In this document: positions 1 through 5,620 of the stretch, in pieces
Layout of the letters: each line of letters starts with the position of its first letter
Numbering within the stretch: position 1 is the first letter of the stretch
NCBI RefSeq assembly: GCF_036391795.1
Contig: NZ_DASVZH010000188.1
Location: forward strand, 1 to 6,031
Source: Oryzihumus sp036391795
GTDB taxonomy: Bacteria; Actinomycetota; Actinomycetes; Actinomycetales; Dermatophilaceae
Length of the DNA: 6,031 bases
Reading direction: 5' to 3'
Notes under the pieces: generated by a model
Seen by the model: the letters and a program-made list of their open reading frames with translations, nothing else
Database searches by the model: none
What the model was told of the DNA's origin: nothing
Made by a program: the position numbers and the translations under genes

Positions 1-1
1 C

Positions 2-316
2 GCAGCCCTGGCTGCCCGCGGATACACGGGGTCCGGCAGCCTCGTCCTGCAGGTGGAGGACCCGTTCTGCCCCGACCTGTCCGGCACCTTCGCCCTCGAC
101 GTCGAGGGCGGCGAGGCCAAGTGCGCCCGCGTGGAGGACGCCGCGCCCGACCTGCGGCTGGACGTCGCCGACCTCGGCTCGGCCTACCTCGGTGGGGTCC
201 CGTTCACCGGGCTCGTGCTCGGCGGGCGCGTCACCGAGTGCACCCCCGGAGCCGCGGCGCTCGCCGACCGGCTGTTCACGACGAGCACGGCGCCGCTGTG
301 CGTGCACTGGTTCTAG
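2..316 (+). CDS. Eis-like N-acetyltransferase, C-terminal SCP2-like domain (5'-truncated by window edge)
   Basis: Reading frame 2 is open from the window edge to TAG at 314-316, giving 104 residues with no start in the window. The fragment contains SLVLQVEDPFCPDLSGTF, then an acidic LRLDVADLGSAYLGG segment and a TALADRLF-like stretch, and it ends in ...APLCVHWF. This resembles the C-terminal sterol-carrier-like domain of Eis (enhanced intracellular survival) acetyltransferases, which consist of two GNAT-type domains followed by an SCP2-like domain. In characterised Eis proteins the carboxylate of the C-terminal phenylalanine enters the active site as general base, and the Phe at the very C-terminus here fits that design. 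Only the last quarter or so of a roughly 400-residue protein is visible, so the substrate (amines, or aminoglycosides in some members) cannot be inferred. It is followed after 12 bases by another acetyltransferase gene, probably co-transcribed. Confidence 0.7.
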   Translation, partial: AALAARGYTGSGSLVLQVEDPFCPDLSGTFALDVEGGEAKCARVEDAAPDLRLDVADLGSAYLGGVPFTGLVLGGRVTECTPGAAALADRLFTTSTAPLCVHWF

Positions 317-328
317 GAGGCATCCACA

Positions 329-868
329 GTGACCCACAACGCTTCTGCGACAACGATTTTCGAGACCGAGCGGCTGGTCGTGCGGCCGTGGACCCACGAC
401 GACGCCGAGGACATCCTCGACACCTACTCGCGCATGGAGGTGGCCCGCTGGCTCGGGGCGACCCCGCGGCCGCTGGAGAACCTCGACGAGGCGCACCTCG
501 TGGTCGACCAGTGGGGCGCCCGCAGCGAGCCGGACCCGACCTACGGCGTGTGGTGCGTGGTCGAGCGCGCCAGTGACCGGCCGGTGGGCACGGTGCTGCT
601 GGTGCCGCTGCGTGGTGGCACCGACGGCGAGGTCGAGGTCGGCTGGCACCTGCACCCCGACCACTGGGGCAGGGGCTACGCCACCGAGGCCGCACGGGCA
701 GCGGTCGAGCGCGGCTTCGCGGCCGGGCTGGAGGAGGTGCTGGCGGTCGTCAACCCCGACAACGACAGGTCGCAGGCGGTGTGCCGGCGCCTGGGCATGG
801 AGCACCTCGGCCTCTCGGAGCAGTACTACGGGATCCCGCTCGAGGTCTTCCGCAGCACCACGGGCTGA
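329..868 (+). CDS. GNAT family N-acetyltransferase, RimJ/RimL type
   Basis: 179 residues, starting at GTG 329. The ribosome binding site AGGAGG at 315-320 overlaps the upstream TAG stop and lies 8 bases before this GTG, which fixes the start. The N-terminus (ETERLVVRPWTHDDAEDI, residues 12-29) is the typical Acetyltransf_3 opening strand. Motif A, the acetyl-CoA pyrophosphate-binding segment, is VGWHLHPDHWGRGYATEAA (about 104-122) with the (Q/R)xxGxG/A-like core HWGRGYA. Motif B is VNPDNDRSQAVCRRLGM (about 141-157). The length is normal for this family. By family it transfers acetyl from acetyl-CoA to an amine: a ribosomal protein N-terminus in RimJ/RimL, often small molecules or antibiotics in paralogues. 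The substrate cannot be told from sequence. The 12-base gap suggests an operon with the Eis-like gene. Confidence 0.88.
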   Translation: MTHNASATTIFETERLVVRPWTHDDAEDILDTYSRMEVARWLGATPRPLENLDEAHLVVDQWGARSEPDPTYGVWCVVERASDRPVGTVLLVPLRGGTDGEVEVGWHLHPDHWGRGYATEAARAAVERGFAAGLEEVLAVVNPDNDRSQAVCRRLGMEHLGLSEQYYGIPLEVFRSTTG

Positions 869-898
869 GGCGACGCGTCCGGTTCGGGCGGAAATGCG

Positions 899-904
899 TA
901 GACT
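899..904 (+). promoter_or_regulatory. Candidate -10 element for the DUF6458-like gene
   Basis: TAGACT at 899-904, preceded by TGCG, matches the actinobacterial housekeeping -10 pattern TAnnnT in the 89-base gap after the acetyltransferase. It would place a transcription start near 911, about 47 bases ahead of the GTG at 958. No convincing -35 hexamer stands 16-18 bases upstream, so the call rests on the -10 alone. Confidence 0.4.
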
Positions 905-957
905 CGCGGCGTTCGGCAGGGGCGACCGGCCGCTGCCCCGTCGAAGGCAGGTGTGAC

Positions 958-1203
958 GTGGGAGCCGGAGTCTTCCTGGCGGTGCTGGGCGCGATCCTGA
1001 CGTTCGCGGTTCGCGTGGACGCGCCGGGCATCAACCTCAAGGTCGTCGGCGTGATCCTCATGGTCGCCGGCGGCGCGATCATCGCCTACGCGCGCCGCGG
1101 CAGCCGGCACGAGCGGGTGATCACCCGGGTCGAGCAGCCGGACGACCCGACCGCCCCGCCGCACACCGTCCAGCACGTGATCCGCGACGTCGACGTCGAG
1201 TGA
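958..1203 (+). CDS. Small two-helix membrane protein, DUF6458-like
   Basis: 81 residues from GTG 958. I chose this start because the protein then begins MGAGVFLAVLGAILTFAVRV, as expected for the DUF6458 family; upstream codons in this frame overlap the acetyltransferase gene and encode arginine/glycine-rich sequence without family character. The ribosome binding site is weak (GAAGG 943-947 or CAGG 948-951). Hydrophobic segments at about residues 3-18 and 27-45 form a hairpin of two transmembrane helices with a short AVRVDAPGINLK loop. A basic stretch (RRGSRHER) follows, then a roughly 30-residue polar tail rich in Asp, Val and Pro. The role of the family is unknown to me. A palindromic terminator-like element begins 8 bases after the stop. 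Confidence 0.75.
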   Translation: MGAGVFLAVLGAILTFAVRVDAPGINLKVVGVILMVAGGAIIAYARRGSRHERVITRVEQPDDPTAPPHTVQHVIRDVDVE

Positions 1204-1210
1204 CCGCGCC

Positions 1211-1249
1211 GGTATGCCGTGTGGCTGGGACCCAGCCACACGGCATACC
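1211..1249. terminator. Perfect palindrome, bidirectional terminator-like, copy 1
   Basis: Arms 1211-1229 and 1231-1249 are perfect 19-bp reverse complements around a single A at 1230. They begin GGTATGCCGTG and end CACGGCATACC, and the GC-rich centre would fold with GGACC as loop. The element lies between two convergent stop codons: 8 bases after the DUF6458-like gene (ends 1203) and 5 bases from the stop of the VOC gene (1255). It has no T tract on either side, as is common for actinobacterial terminator hairpins. The inner 37 bp recur exactly, in reverse orientation, at 2473-2509. The placement supports termination of both genes; the identity of the two copies marks it as a dispersed repeat. 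Confidence 0.8.
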
Positions 1250-1254
1250 TGGTC

Positions 1255-1671
1255 TCAGGCCTGCGGGACCGAGGCGTTGACCAGCCAGCTGATGCCGAAC
1301 TTGTCGACGCACATGCCGAAGATGTCGCCCCAGGGGGCCTTGTCCATCGGCATGGTCACCGTGCCGCCGTCGGCGAGCTTGTCGAACCAGCCGCGCAGGG
1401 TGGGCTCGTCGTCGCCGCTGAGCGACATGTTGAAGGTGTTGCCCGGCGTGTAGTCCATGCGCGCGGGCGTGTCGGACGCCATGAAGGTGATGCCGTTGTC
1501 GCCCTCGAGCTGGGCGTGCATCACCAGGTCGTCCTCGGCCGGGTCCTGGGAGGCGTGGAACTCCTTGAACGTCGAGATGTTCAGCGTGCCGCCGAAGACC
1601 GACTGGTAGAACTCCATCGCCGCGCGGGCGTTGTCCTTGAAACCGAGGTACGGGTTGAGCTGGACCGCCAT
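1255..1671 (-). CDS. PhnB-like VOC-superfamily protein (glyoxalase/bleomycin-resistance fold)
   Basis: 138 residues from ATG 1671 (minus strand). GGGGAGAAG lies just upstream, and the protein starts MAVQLNPYLGFKDNARAAMEF, the usual opening of this family; longer in-frame starts would add unrelated residues. Visible family features are PYLGFKDNARAAMEFYQSVFGG (about 7-28, the first beta-alpha unit), MHAQLEGDNGITFMASD (51-67) and FDKLADGGTVTMPM followed by WGDIFGMCVDKFGISWLVN (96-132). This is the pattern of PhnB/YjdN-type VOC proteins, related to the domain once called 3-demethylubiquinone-9 3-methyltransferase. Despite the E. coli name, family members have no proven role in phosphonate breakdown, and their ligands are generally unknown. 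It ends next to the palindrome at 1211-1249. The 142-base gap to the reductase suggests it may have its own promoter, but I see no strong -10. Confidence 0.87.
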   Translation of the reverse strand: MAVQLNPYLGFKDNARAAMEFYQSVFGGTLNISTFKEFHASQDPAEDDLVMHAQLEGDNGITFMASDTPARMDYTPGNTFNMSLSGDDEPTLRGWFDKLADGGTVTMPMDKAPWGDIFGMCVDKFGISWLVNASVPQA

Positions 1672-1813
1672 GACTTCTCCCCATCGTGTGGCGTCGGTAG
1701 CTGCCGGGGTGCCGGCGGCTCCAGCCTCGTCCTGTCCCCGGCGCACGACAAGGGCAATTGCCGCAGCCGTCCTGGTCCGGATGGCGCAGCCGCTCCCGCC
1801 CGCGTGGCCGCCC

Positions 1814-2389
1814 TCAGAGCTCGTCGGGCGGCAGCACGGTGAGGACGCGCGCGATGAAGGAGCTGAACTGCTCCAGGTAGTCGCGCAGGAACGTCTCGGT
1901 GCTCGCGTCGGTGACCTCGCCGTCAGGGGTGAACAGGCCCGGCTTGAACTGGATGTAGGCCTCGACGGCGTTCATCTGGGGTGAGTTGCAGAAGCTGAGG
2001 ATGCTCTTGAGGTGCTGCTGGGCGACGGCCGTCCCGATCGCGCCGGGGGAGGTGCCGATGACTGCGGACGGCTTGCGGGCGAACGAGTTCTGGCCCCAGG
2101 GGCGGCTGGCCCAGTCGATGGCGTTCTTCAGCGCGCCCGGGATGGAGCGGTTGTACTCCGGCGTCACGAAGAGCACCGCCTGCACGCCGGCGATCGCGTC
2201 CTTGAGCGCGGTGGCCTCCGCGGGGAACGTGCCGTCGAGGTCGCGGTTGTAGAGCGGGAGGTCCCGGATCGGGATCTCGGTCAGGCGCAGATGCGGTGGG
2301 GCGAGCCGGACGAGCGCCTTCGACAGGATGCGGTTGATCGACTCCTCCGACAGGCTCCCGACGAAGTAGCCCACCTCGTGCGTGGTCAT
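1814..2389 (-). CDS. NAD(P)H-dependent FMN reductase, ChrR/YieF-like
   Basis: 191 residues from ATG 2389 (minus strand), set by AAGGGAGG five bases upstream; an in-frame start at 2500 would run through the palindrome and is rejected. The flavodoxin-like fold shows the FMN phosphate loop GSLSEESINR (11-20), the family signature PEYNRSIPGALKNAIDW (77-93) and a conserved GTSPGAIGTAVAQQHL segment (112-127). The length matches ChrR/YieF and related azoreductase-like enzymes (about 185-195 residues). By family it is a cytosolic flavoprotein that uses NADPH or NADH to reduce quinones, and in some members chromate or azo compounds. The physiological substrate is not readable here. A 15-bp palindrome directly upstream of the ribosome binding site may be its operator. 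The neighbouring VOC and hydrolase genes would fit detoxification, but that is inference. Confidence 0.9.
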   Translation of the reverse strand: MTTHEVGYFVGSLSEESINRILSKALVRLAPPHLRLTEIPIRDLPLYNRDLDGTFPAEATALKDAIAGVQAVLFVTPEYNRSIPGALKNAIDWASRPWGQNSFARKPSAVIGTSPGAIGTAVAQQHLKSILSFCNSPQMNAVEAYIQFKPGLFTPDGEVTDASTETFLRDYLEQFSSFIARVLTVLPPDEL

Positions 2390-2406
2390 GGATGGCCTCC
2401 CTTGCG

Positions 2407-2421
2407 TGGATGGTCCATCCA
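2407..2421. promoter_or_regulatory. Perfect 15-bp palindrome upstream of the FMN reductase, candidate operator
   Basis: TGGATGG-T-CCATCCA forms two perfect 7-bp arms around a central base, starting 18 bases upstream of the reductase ATG and just outside its ribosome binding site. The position and size fit a dimeric repressor site near the transcription start, or a short 5'-UTR hairpin. No regulator gene for it is visible nearby. Confidence 0.4.
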
Positions 2422-2472
2422 GTCTCCGACCATGGCGGCCCGGAGGCTCGCCGACGGCTGAGCCACCCTCGG

Positions 2473-2509
2473 GTATGCCGTGTGGCTGGGTCCCAGCCAC
2501 ACGGCATAC
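2473..2509. terminator. Perfect palindrome, terminator-like, copy 2
   Basis: Arms 2473-2490 and 2492-2509 are perfect 18-bp reverse complements around T 2491. The 37 bases equal the reverse complement of 1212-1248 without a mismatch. It starts 3 bases after the stop of the alpha/beta hydrolase (minus strand, ends 2513) and lies about 84 bases upstream of the next minus-strand gene. It would therefore stop hydrolase transcription before the reductase. Relative to the gene it follows, it is oriented as copy 1 is relative to the DUF6458-like gene (central A on the gene's sense strand). Confidence 0.78.
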
Positions 2510-2512
2510 GCC

Positions 2513-3328
2513 TCAGGCGCTGCTGCGCTCGGCGAGCCACTCCTCGAGCAGCGCCCGGAAGTCCTCGGGGCGTTCGAGGGAGGGCAGGTGGGCGGTGTCC
2601 GGCCAGACCTCGTGGCGGGCGCCGGGGACCAAGTCGGCGACGTCGCGGGCGGCGACGCCGATGGTCGGGATGTCCAGCCCGCCCTCGAGCACCAGGGTCG
2701 GCACGGTCAGCTCGCCGAGCCGCTCGGCGGCCGGCGGGTCGAGCTCGACCTCCTCGACGTCGTCCCAGTCCGCGGTGACCTCGAAGGCCCGGCGCTGCAT
2801 CGTCGCGACGAGGTCGCGCGCCTCGGACCGGGTGGCGTCGGCGCCGCGCTGCGGCCCGTCGACCCACCAGTCGAGGTTGGCCTGCACGGCCGCGTCGAGG
2901 TCGCCGCGGTCCATGGCCTCGCGCTCGGCGTCGAAGAACTGGCGCAGCTCCGGGCTCATCTCGGTCATCAGCGCGCCGCCGGGGGCGGCGAGCAGGAGGG
3001 AGGCCACCAGGCCCGGGTGCTCCAGCGCGGTCTCGACGGCGACGCCGGCGCCGAAGGAGCAGCCGACGACGTGGGCGCGCTCGACGCCCAGCGCGGCCAG
3101 GGTGGCGGCCACGTCGTCGTGGTGGGCGAAGGGGGCGGCGGGGCGTGACACCGACTCGCCGAAGCCGCGCAGGTCCAGCCGGACCACGTCGTGCCGGCGG
3201 GTCAGGGCGGTCCACTGCGGCTCCCACATCCGCCGGTCCGCGACACCGGCGTGGACCAGGAGGACGGGGGTCTCACCGGTCGGGCCGGCGCGGTCGTAGG
3301 CGATGTCGGTGTCGGGGCAGACGGGCAA
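2513..3328 (-). CDS. Alpha/beta hydrolase
   Basis: 271 residues from TTG 3328 (minus strand). CAGGAG at 3334-3339 lies five bases before this TTG, and the reading MPVCPDTDIAYDRAG gives the expected first strand, so TTG is preferred although it is a rare start. The catalytic pattern is complete. HAGVADRRMW (26-35) is the oxyanion region, DLRGFGES (52-59) the conserved loop, and GCSFGAG the nucleophile elbow with Ser91. Asp219 in LVLEGGLDIP is the likely acid and His247 in DTAHLPSLE the likely base. Residues about 120-195 form the variable helical lid, which sets specificity. The length is typical of soluble esterase-, lactonase- or C-C-hydrolase-like members, and I cannot assign a substrate. 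It is followed after 3 bases by the repeated palindrome and is divergent from the two-component operon. Confidence 0.9.
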   Translation of the reverse strand: MPVCPDTDIAYDRAGPTGETPVLLVHAGVADRRMWEPQWTALTRRHDVVRLDLRGFGESVSRPAAPFAHHDDVAATLAALGVERAHVVGCSFGAGVAVETALEHPGLVASLLLAAPGGALMTEMSPELRQFFDAEREAMDRGDLDAAVQANLDWWVDGPQRGADATRSEARDLVATMQRRAFEVTADWDDVEEVELDPPAAERLGELTVPTLVLEGGLDIPTIGVAARDVADLVPGARHEVWPDTAHLPSLERPEDFRALLEEWLAERSSA

Positions 3329-3337
3329 GGAGGCTCC

Positions 3338-3366
3338 TGGACAAGGGGATCGGTGCGCCCAGTCAA
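3338..3366 (-). promoter_or_regulatory. Weak candidate promoter for the alpha/beta hydrolase
   Basis: On the minus strand TTGACT (3366-3361) is a good -35 match, followed after 17 bases by TGTCCA (3343-3338), a poor -10. The latter overlaps the ribosome binding site of the TTG start, so transcription would begin almost at the start codon. I give it low weight. Confidence 0.2.
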
Positions 3367-3425
3367 CTGCTCTGGCCCGAGGCGGCTCAACCGGGTTTCG
3401 GCCCGCGGGTCGGGTTGCCGCGCTC

Positions 3426-3447
3426 GTTCAGGTCTTTGTCAGGTCCG
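3426..3447 (+). promoter_or_regulatory. 11-bp-spaced direct repeat, candidate OmpR/PhoB-type regulator site
   Basis: TCAGGTC occurs at 3428-3434 and again at 3439-3445, exactly 11 bases apart, within GTTCAGGTCTT / TGTCAGGTCCG. OmpR/PhoB-family response regulators bind head-to-tail direct repeats with about one helical turn of spacing. This pair lies about 145 bases upstream of an OmpR-family regulator gene, so autoregulation is the simple reading. A TTGTCA hexamer (3436-3441) within it could serve as a -35 element, but no good -10 follows at 16-18 bases. The rest of the 262-base intergenic region (3329-3590) holds no gene I can support. Confidence 0.42.
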
Positions 3448-3565
3448 CCGTGGCAGGGTCGAGGCATGACCGGGCGGCAGGTGGCAGCGCGAGGAGGACG
3501 CCAGGCGCCCGCGGCACGGTCCCGGGCCGCACGAAGCAGGGTGCGCGGAATGACGGACGTCGGAC

Positions 3566-3583
3566 AGGAACAGCGGTGATACT
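3566..3583 (+). promoter_or_regulatory. Start region of the response regulator: AGGAA + GTG, or -10-like GATACT for a leaderless ATG
   Basis: Two readings compete. AGGAA at 3566-3570 stands five bases before an in-frame GTG at 3576, which would add five residues (VILAR). Alternatively GATACT at 3578-3583 resembles a -10 element placed 7 bases before ATG 3591, giving a leaderless transcript, which is common in actinobacteria. The -35 region for this option is poor. No other ribosome binding site precedes the ATG. Confidence 0.4.
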
Positions 3584-3590
3584 CGCTCGC

Positions 3591-4265
3591 ATGGAGACCT
3601 GCCGGGTGCTGCTCGTCGAGGACGACGACTCCCTGCGCCACACCGTGGCCCGCGGTCTGCGGCGCCACCACTTCCGTGTGACCACGGCGCGGGACGGCCG
3701 CTCGGCCCTGGCGCACCTGGAGGGTGACGGGGCGGACCTCATCGTCCTCGACATCGGGCTGCCCGACGCCGACGGGCGTGACGTCTGCCAGGCGTTGCGC
3801 GCCAAGGGCGACAACACACCGGTGCTCTTCATGACCGCGCGGGGGCAGGTCGCCGACGTGCTGTCCGGCTTCTCCGTGGGCGGTGACGACTACGTGTCCA
3901 AGCCGTTCGAGCTGGCCGAGCTCGTCGCCCGGGTGACCGCGCTGCTGCGCCGGATCGAGTGGTCCCCGCCCGAGGACCCGCTCGCCCAGACCCACCTGGA
4001 CCCGGCGGCGCACGCGATCGTGTCGGCCACCGGCTCGACGGTCCCGCTCTCGCCGACGGAGTTCCGGATCCTCGCGGCCCTGATGGGCGCGCCGGGCACG
4101 GCGGTCCGCCGGCACCTGCTGTTCGCCGCGGCGTGGCCCGACGGCGCCAAGGTCAGCGACAACGCGCTGGACCAGTACATCGCCCGGCTGCGCCGCAAGC
4201 TGGCCGCGGCCGACCCCGAACGCCAGATCAAGACGATTCACGGCGTGGGCTACCGCTACTCATGA
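3591..4265 (+). CDS. OmpR/PhoB-family two-component response regulator
   Basis: 224 residues from ATG 3591; GTG 3576 is a possible alternative start. The receiver domain spans residues about 4-118: acidic pocket E10/D11, phosphoacceptor Asp54 in IVLDIGLPDADG, Thr82 in LFMTAR and Lys104 in DDYVSKPF, so all key residues are present. The usual GADDY before the lysine is GGDDY here. The C-terminal winged helix (about 130-224) includes VPLSPTEFRILAAL, the recognition-helix region KVSDNALDQYIARLRRKL and the wing TIHGVGYRYS, as in PhoB/OmpR. Phosphorylated by the adjacent kinase, it would bind DNA as a dimer on direct repeats. The stop overlaps the kinase start as ATGA, indicating translational coupling. 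The signal and regulon cannot be inferred. Confidence 0.95.
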   Translation: METCRVLLVEDDDSLRHTVARGLRRHHFRVTTARDGRSALAHLEGDGADLIVLDIGLPDADGRDVCQALRAKGDNTPVLFMTARGQVADVLSGFSVGGDDYVSKPFELAELVARVTALLRRIEWSPPEDPLAQTHLDPAAHAIVSATGSTVPLSPTEFRILAALMGAPGTAVRRHLLFAAAWPDGAKVSDNALDQYIARLRRKLAAADPERQIKTIHGVGYRYS

Positions 4266-5620
4266 GACGACCGTGGAGCCTGCGCGCCAGGGTCTCGCTC
4301 GCGGCCACGCTGGCGCTGGCGGTGTGGGTGCTCCTGGCGACGGTGACCCTCAACGTGGTGCTCGACCAGCGGGGACGGGCGCAGGCCAACGCCGAGCTGC
4401 AGGACCGCGCGGACTCTGCGATGGCCACGGTGAACGTCGACGCGGCCGGGCGGCCCACGGTCAGCGACCCGAGCAACGACGCCCTCCTCGACACCGGGAC
4501 GTGGATCATCGCCGGTGGGCGCGTCCTGCAGGGGCCGACCGGGAACCCGTCGCTGGTCCGCTCCGTCGAGGACGTCGCCGTGACCCCGGGGCGGTACCTC
4601 GACGTGCCGGGGGACAAGCCGTTGCGGTTGTACTCGGAGGCGATGACCGCCAACGGACGGCAGGTCGCCACGGTGGTGACCTCGCTGGCCCTCGAGCCGT
4701 ACCAGCAGTCGGCCCGCGCGGTGCTGGTCGGGAGCACGGTCCTGGCGGTCCTGCTCGTGGGCGGGGCCTACCTCGTGGTCCGGGCGAGCGTGACCAGCGC
4801 GTTGCGCCCGGTGCATGAGATGACCACCCAGGCGCGGGAGTGGGGTGACGTGGACGTCGACCGGCGCTTCGGCCCCGGCCCCCGGCCGCGGGAGCTCGCC
4901 CTGCTGGCGGCCACCCTCGACGGGTGGCTGGCCAGGCTGTCGGCGATGCTGCGCTACGAGAAGCAGCTCGTCGCCGAGATCTCGCACGAGCTGCGCACCC
5001 CGTTGTCCCGCATCCTCGTCGAGGCCGACCTCGCCGAGGAGGCCACGCTGTCGTCGGCGGCGGCGACGGGGGAGTCCCTGGAGGCGGCCCAGGCCCTGGC
5101 CGCGATCGCTGACACGGCCCGCGAGATGGAGGCGATCCTCGGGACCCTGCTGGCGACGGCCCGGACCGAGTCGGGGGCGCTGGCCGGGCGCTGCGACGCC
5201 GGGCAGGTGGTCGAGGAGGCGGCTCACCGGGCGGGTGCGGGCGCCCGGGTCCGCGTGGTCGTCCAGCCGCCGGCGCCGTCGGTCCCGCCAGCCGGGCTGG
5301 ACGCCCTCGTCCTCGAGCGCGCCGTCGCGCCGGTGCTCGAGAACGCGGTGCGCCATGCCGCGACGGAGGTCCGCATCCAGGTCACGCACGACGACCGGCA
5401 GGTCTTCGTCGACGTCTCCGACGACGGCCCCGGGGTGCCGGAGGCGGTGCGGGACCACGTCTTCGAGCCGGGTCGGCGCGCGGACGTCGGCGACGGCCAC
5501 GACGGCGCCGGGCTGGGGCTGGCGCTGGCGCGGCGGCTGACGACCGCGGCCGGCGGCACGATCAGCCTGCTGGACTCCGCTCAGGGAGCGACGTTCCGCC
5601 TCGCGCTGCCGCGGGGCTGA
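4262..5620 (+). CDS. Membrane sensor histidine kinase, partner of the upstream regulator
   Basis: 452 residues from ATG 4262, which overlaps the regulator stop by four bases. A basic N-terminus (MRRPWSLRARV) leads into TM1 (about 11-34). An extracytoplasmic sensor region follows (about 35-151), containing a GTWIIAGGRVLQGP motif common in actinobacterial kinases, then TM2 (about 152-175) and a HAMP linker (about 175-228). The HisKA dimerisation domain carries the phosphoacceptor His242 in EISHELRTPLSR. The HATPase_c domain shows the N box with Asn361 (VLENAVRHA), the G1 box DVSDDGPGVP (384-393) and the G2 box GAGLGLALARRL (415-426). All catalytic motifs are intact, so it should autophosphorylate at the membrane and signal to the adjacent regulator. 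The 3' end overlaps the convergent GyrB-like gene by 40 bases. The stimulus is unknown. Confidence 0.95.
   Translation: MRRPWSLRARVSLAATLALAVWVLLATVTLNVVLDQRGRAQANAELQDRADSAMATVNVDAAGRPTVSDPSNDALLDTGTWIIAGGRVLQGPTGNPSLVRSVEDVAVTPGRYLDVPGDKPLRLYSEAMTANGRQVATVVTSLALEPYQQSARAVLVGSTVLAVLLVGGAYLVVRASVTSALRPVHEMTTQAREWGDVDVDRRFGPGPRPRELALLAATLDGWLARLSAMLRYEKQLVAEISHELRTPLSRILVEADLAEEATLSSAAATGESLEAAQALAAIADTAREMEAILGTLLATARTESGALAGRCDAGQVVEEAAHRAGAGARVRVVVQPPAPSVPPAGLDALVLERAVAPVLENAVRHAATEVRIQVTHDDRQVFVDVSDDGPGVPEAVRDHVFEPGRRADVGDGHDGAGLGLALARRLTTAAGGTISLLDSAQGATFRLALPRG

Noticed and set aside
919..939. GGGGC...GCCCC inverted repeat before the DUF6458-like gene
   Set aside because: Only 5 bp of stem with an 11-base loop, expected by chance at this base composition.
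781..957. Upstream extension of the DUF6458-like protein
   Set aside because: It overlaps the acetyltransferase gene, codes for unrelated low-complexity sequence and spans the likely promoter.
1672..1746. 25-residue N-terminal extension of the VOC protein
   Set aside because: The family normally begins at the MAVQLNPYL segment, which has a good ribosome binding site directly upstream.
1753..1762. GGCAATTGCC palindrome in the gap upstream of the VOC gene
   Set aside because: Ten bases of symmetry is short, and it is not positioned against a recognisable promoter. It could be an operator, but I cannot support that.
1121..2500. Several open frames sharing an MPCGW-PATRHT peptide (also on the + strand near 1214 and 2480)
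   Set aside because: The shared peptide is simply the translation of the repeated palindrome. These frames have no domain character and overlap well-supported genes.
1923..3227. 434-codon minus-strand open frame
   Set aside because: It runs antiphase through the FMN reductase and hydrolase genes and across the palindrome. The product is Arg/Pro/Gly-rich low-complexity sequence typical of shadow frames in high-GC DNA.
3303..3590. Long N-terminal extension of the response regulator
   Set aside because: The added residues are Arg/Gly-rich and non-homologous, and they would overlap the hydrolase start region. The receiver domain begins right after ATG 3591.
3959..4261. Extension of the histidine kinase into the regulator gene
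   Set aside because: The frame is open, but it translates regulator DNA out of phase. The ATGA overlap at 4262 is the standard coupled start and gives a proper membrane anchor.
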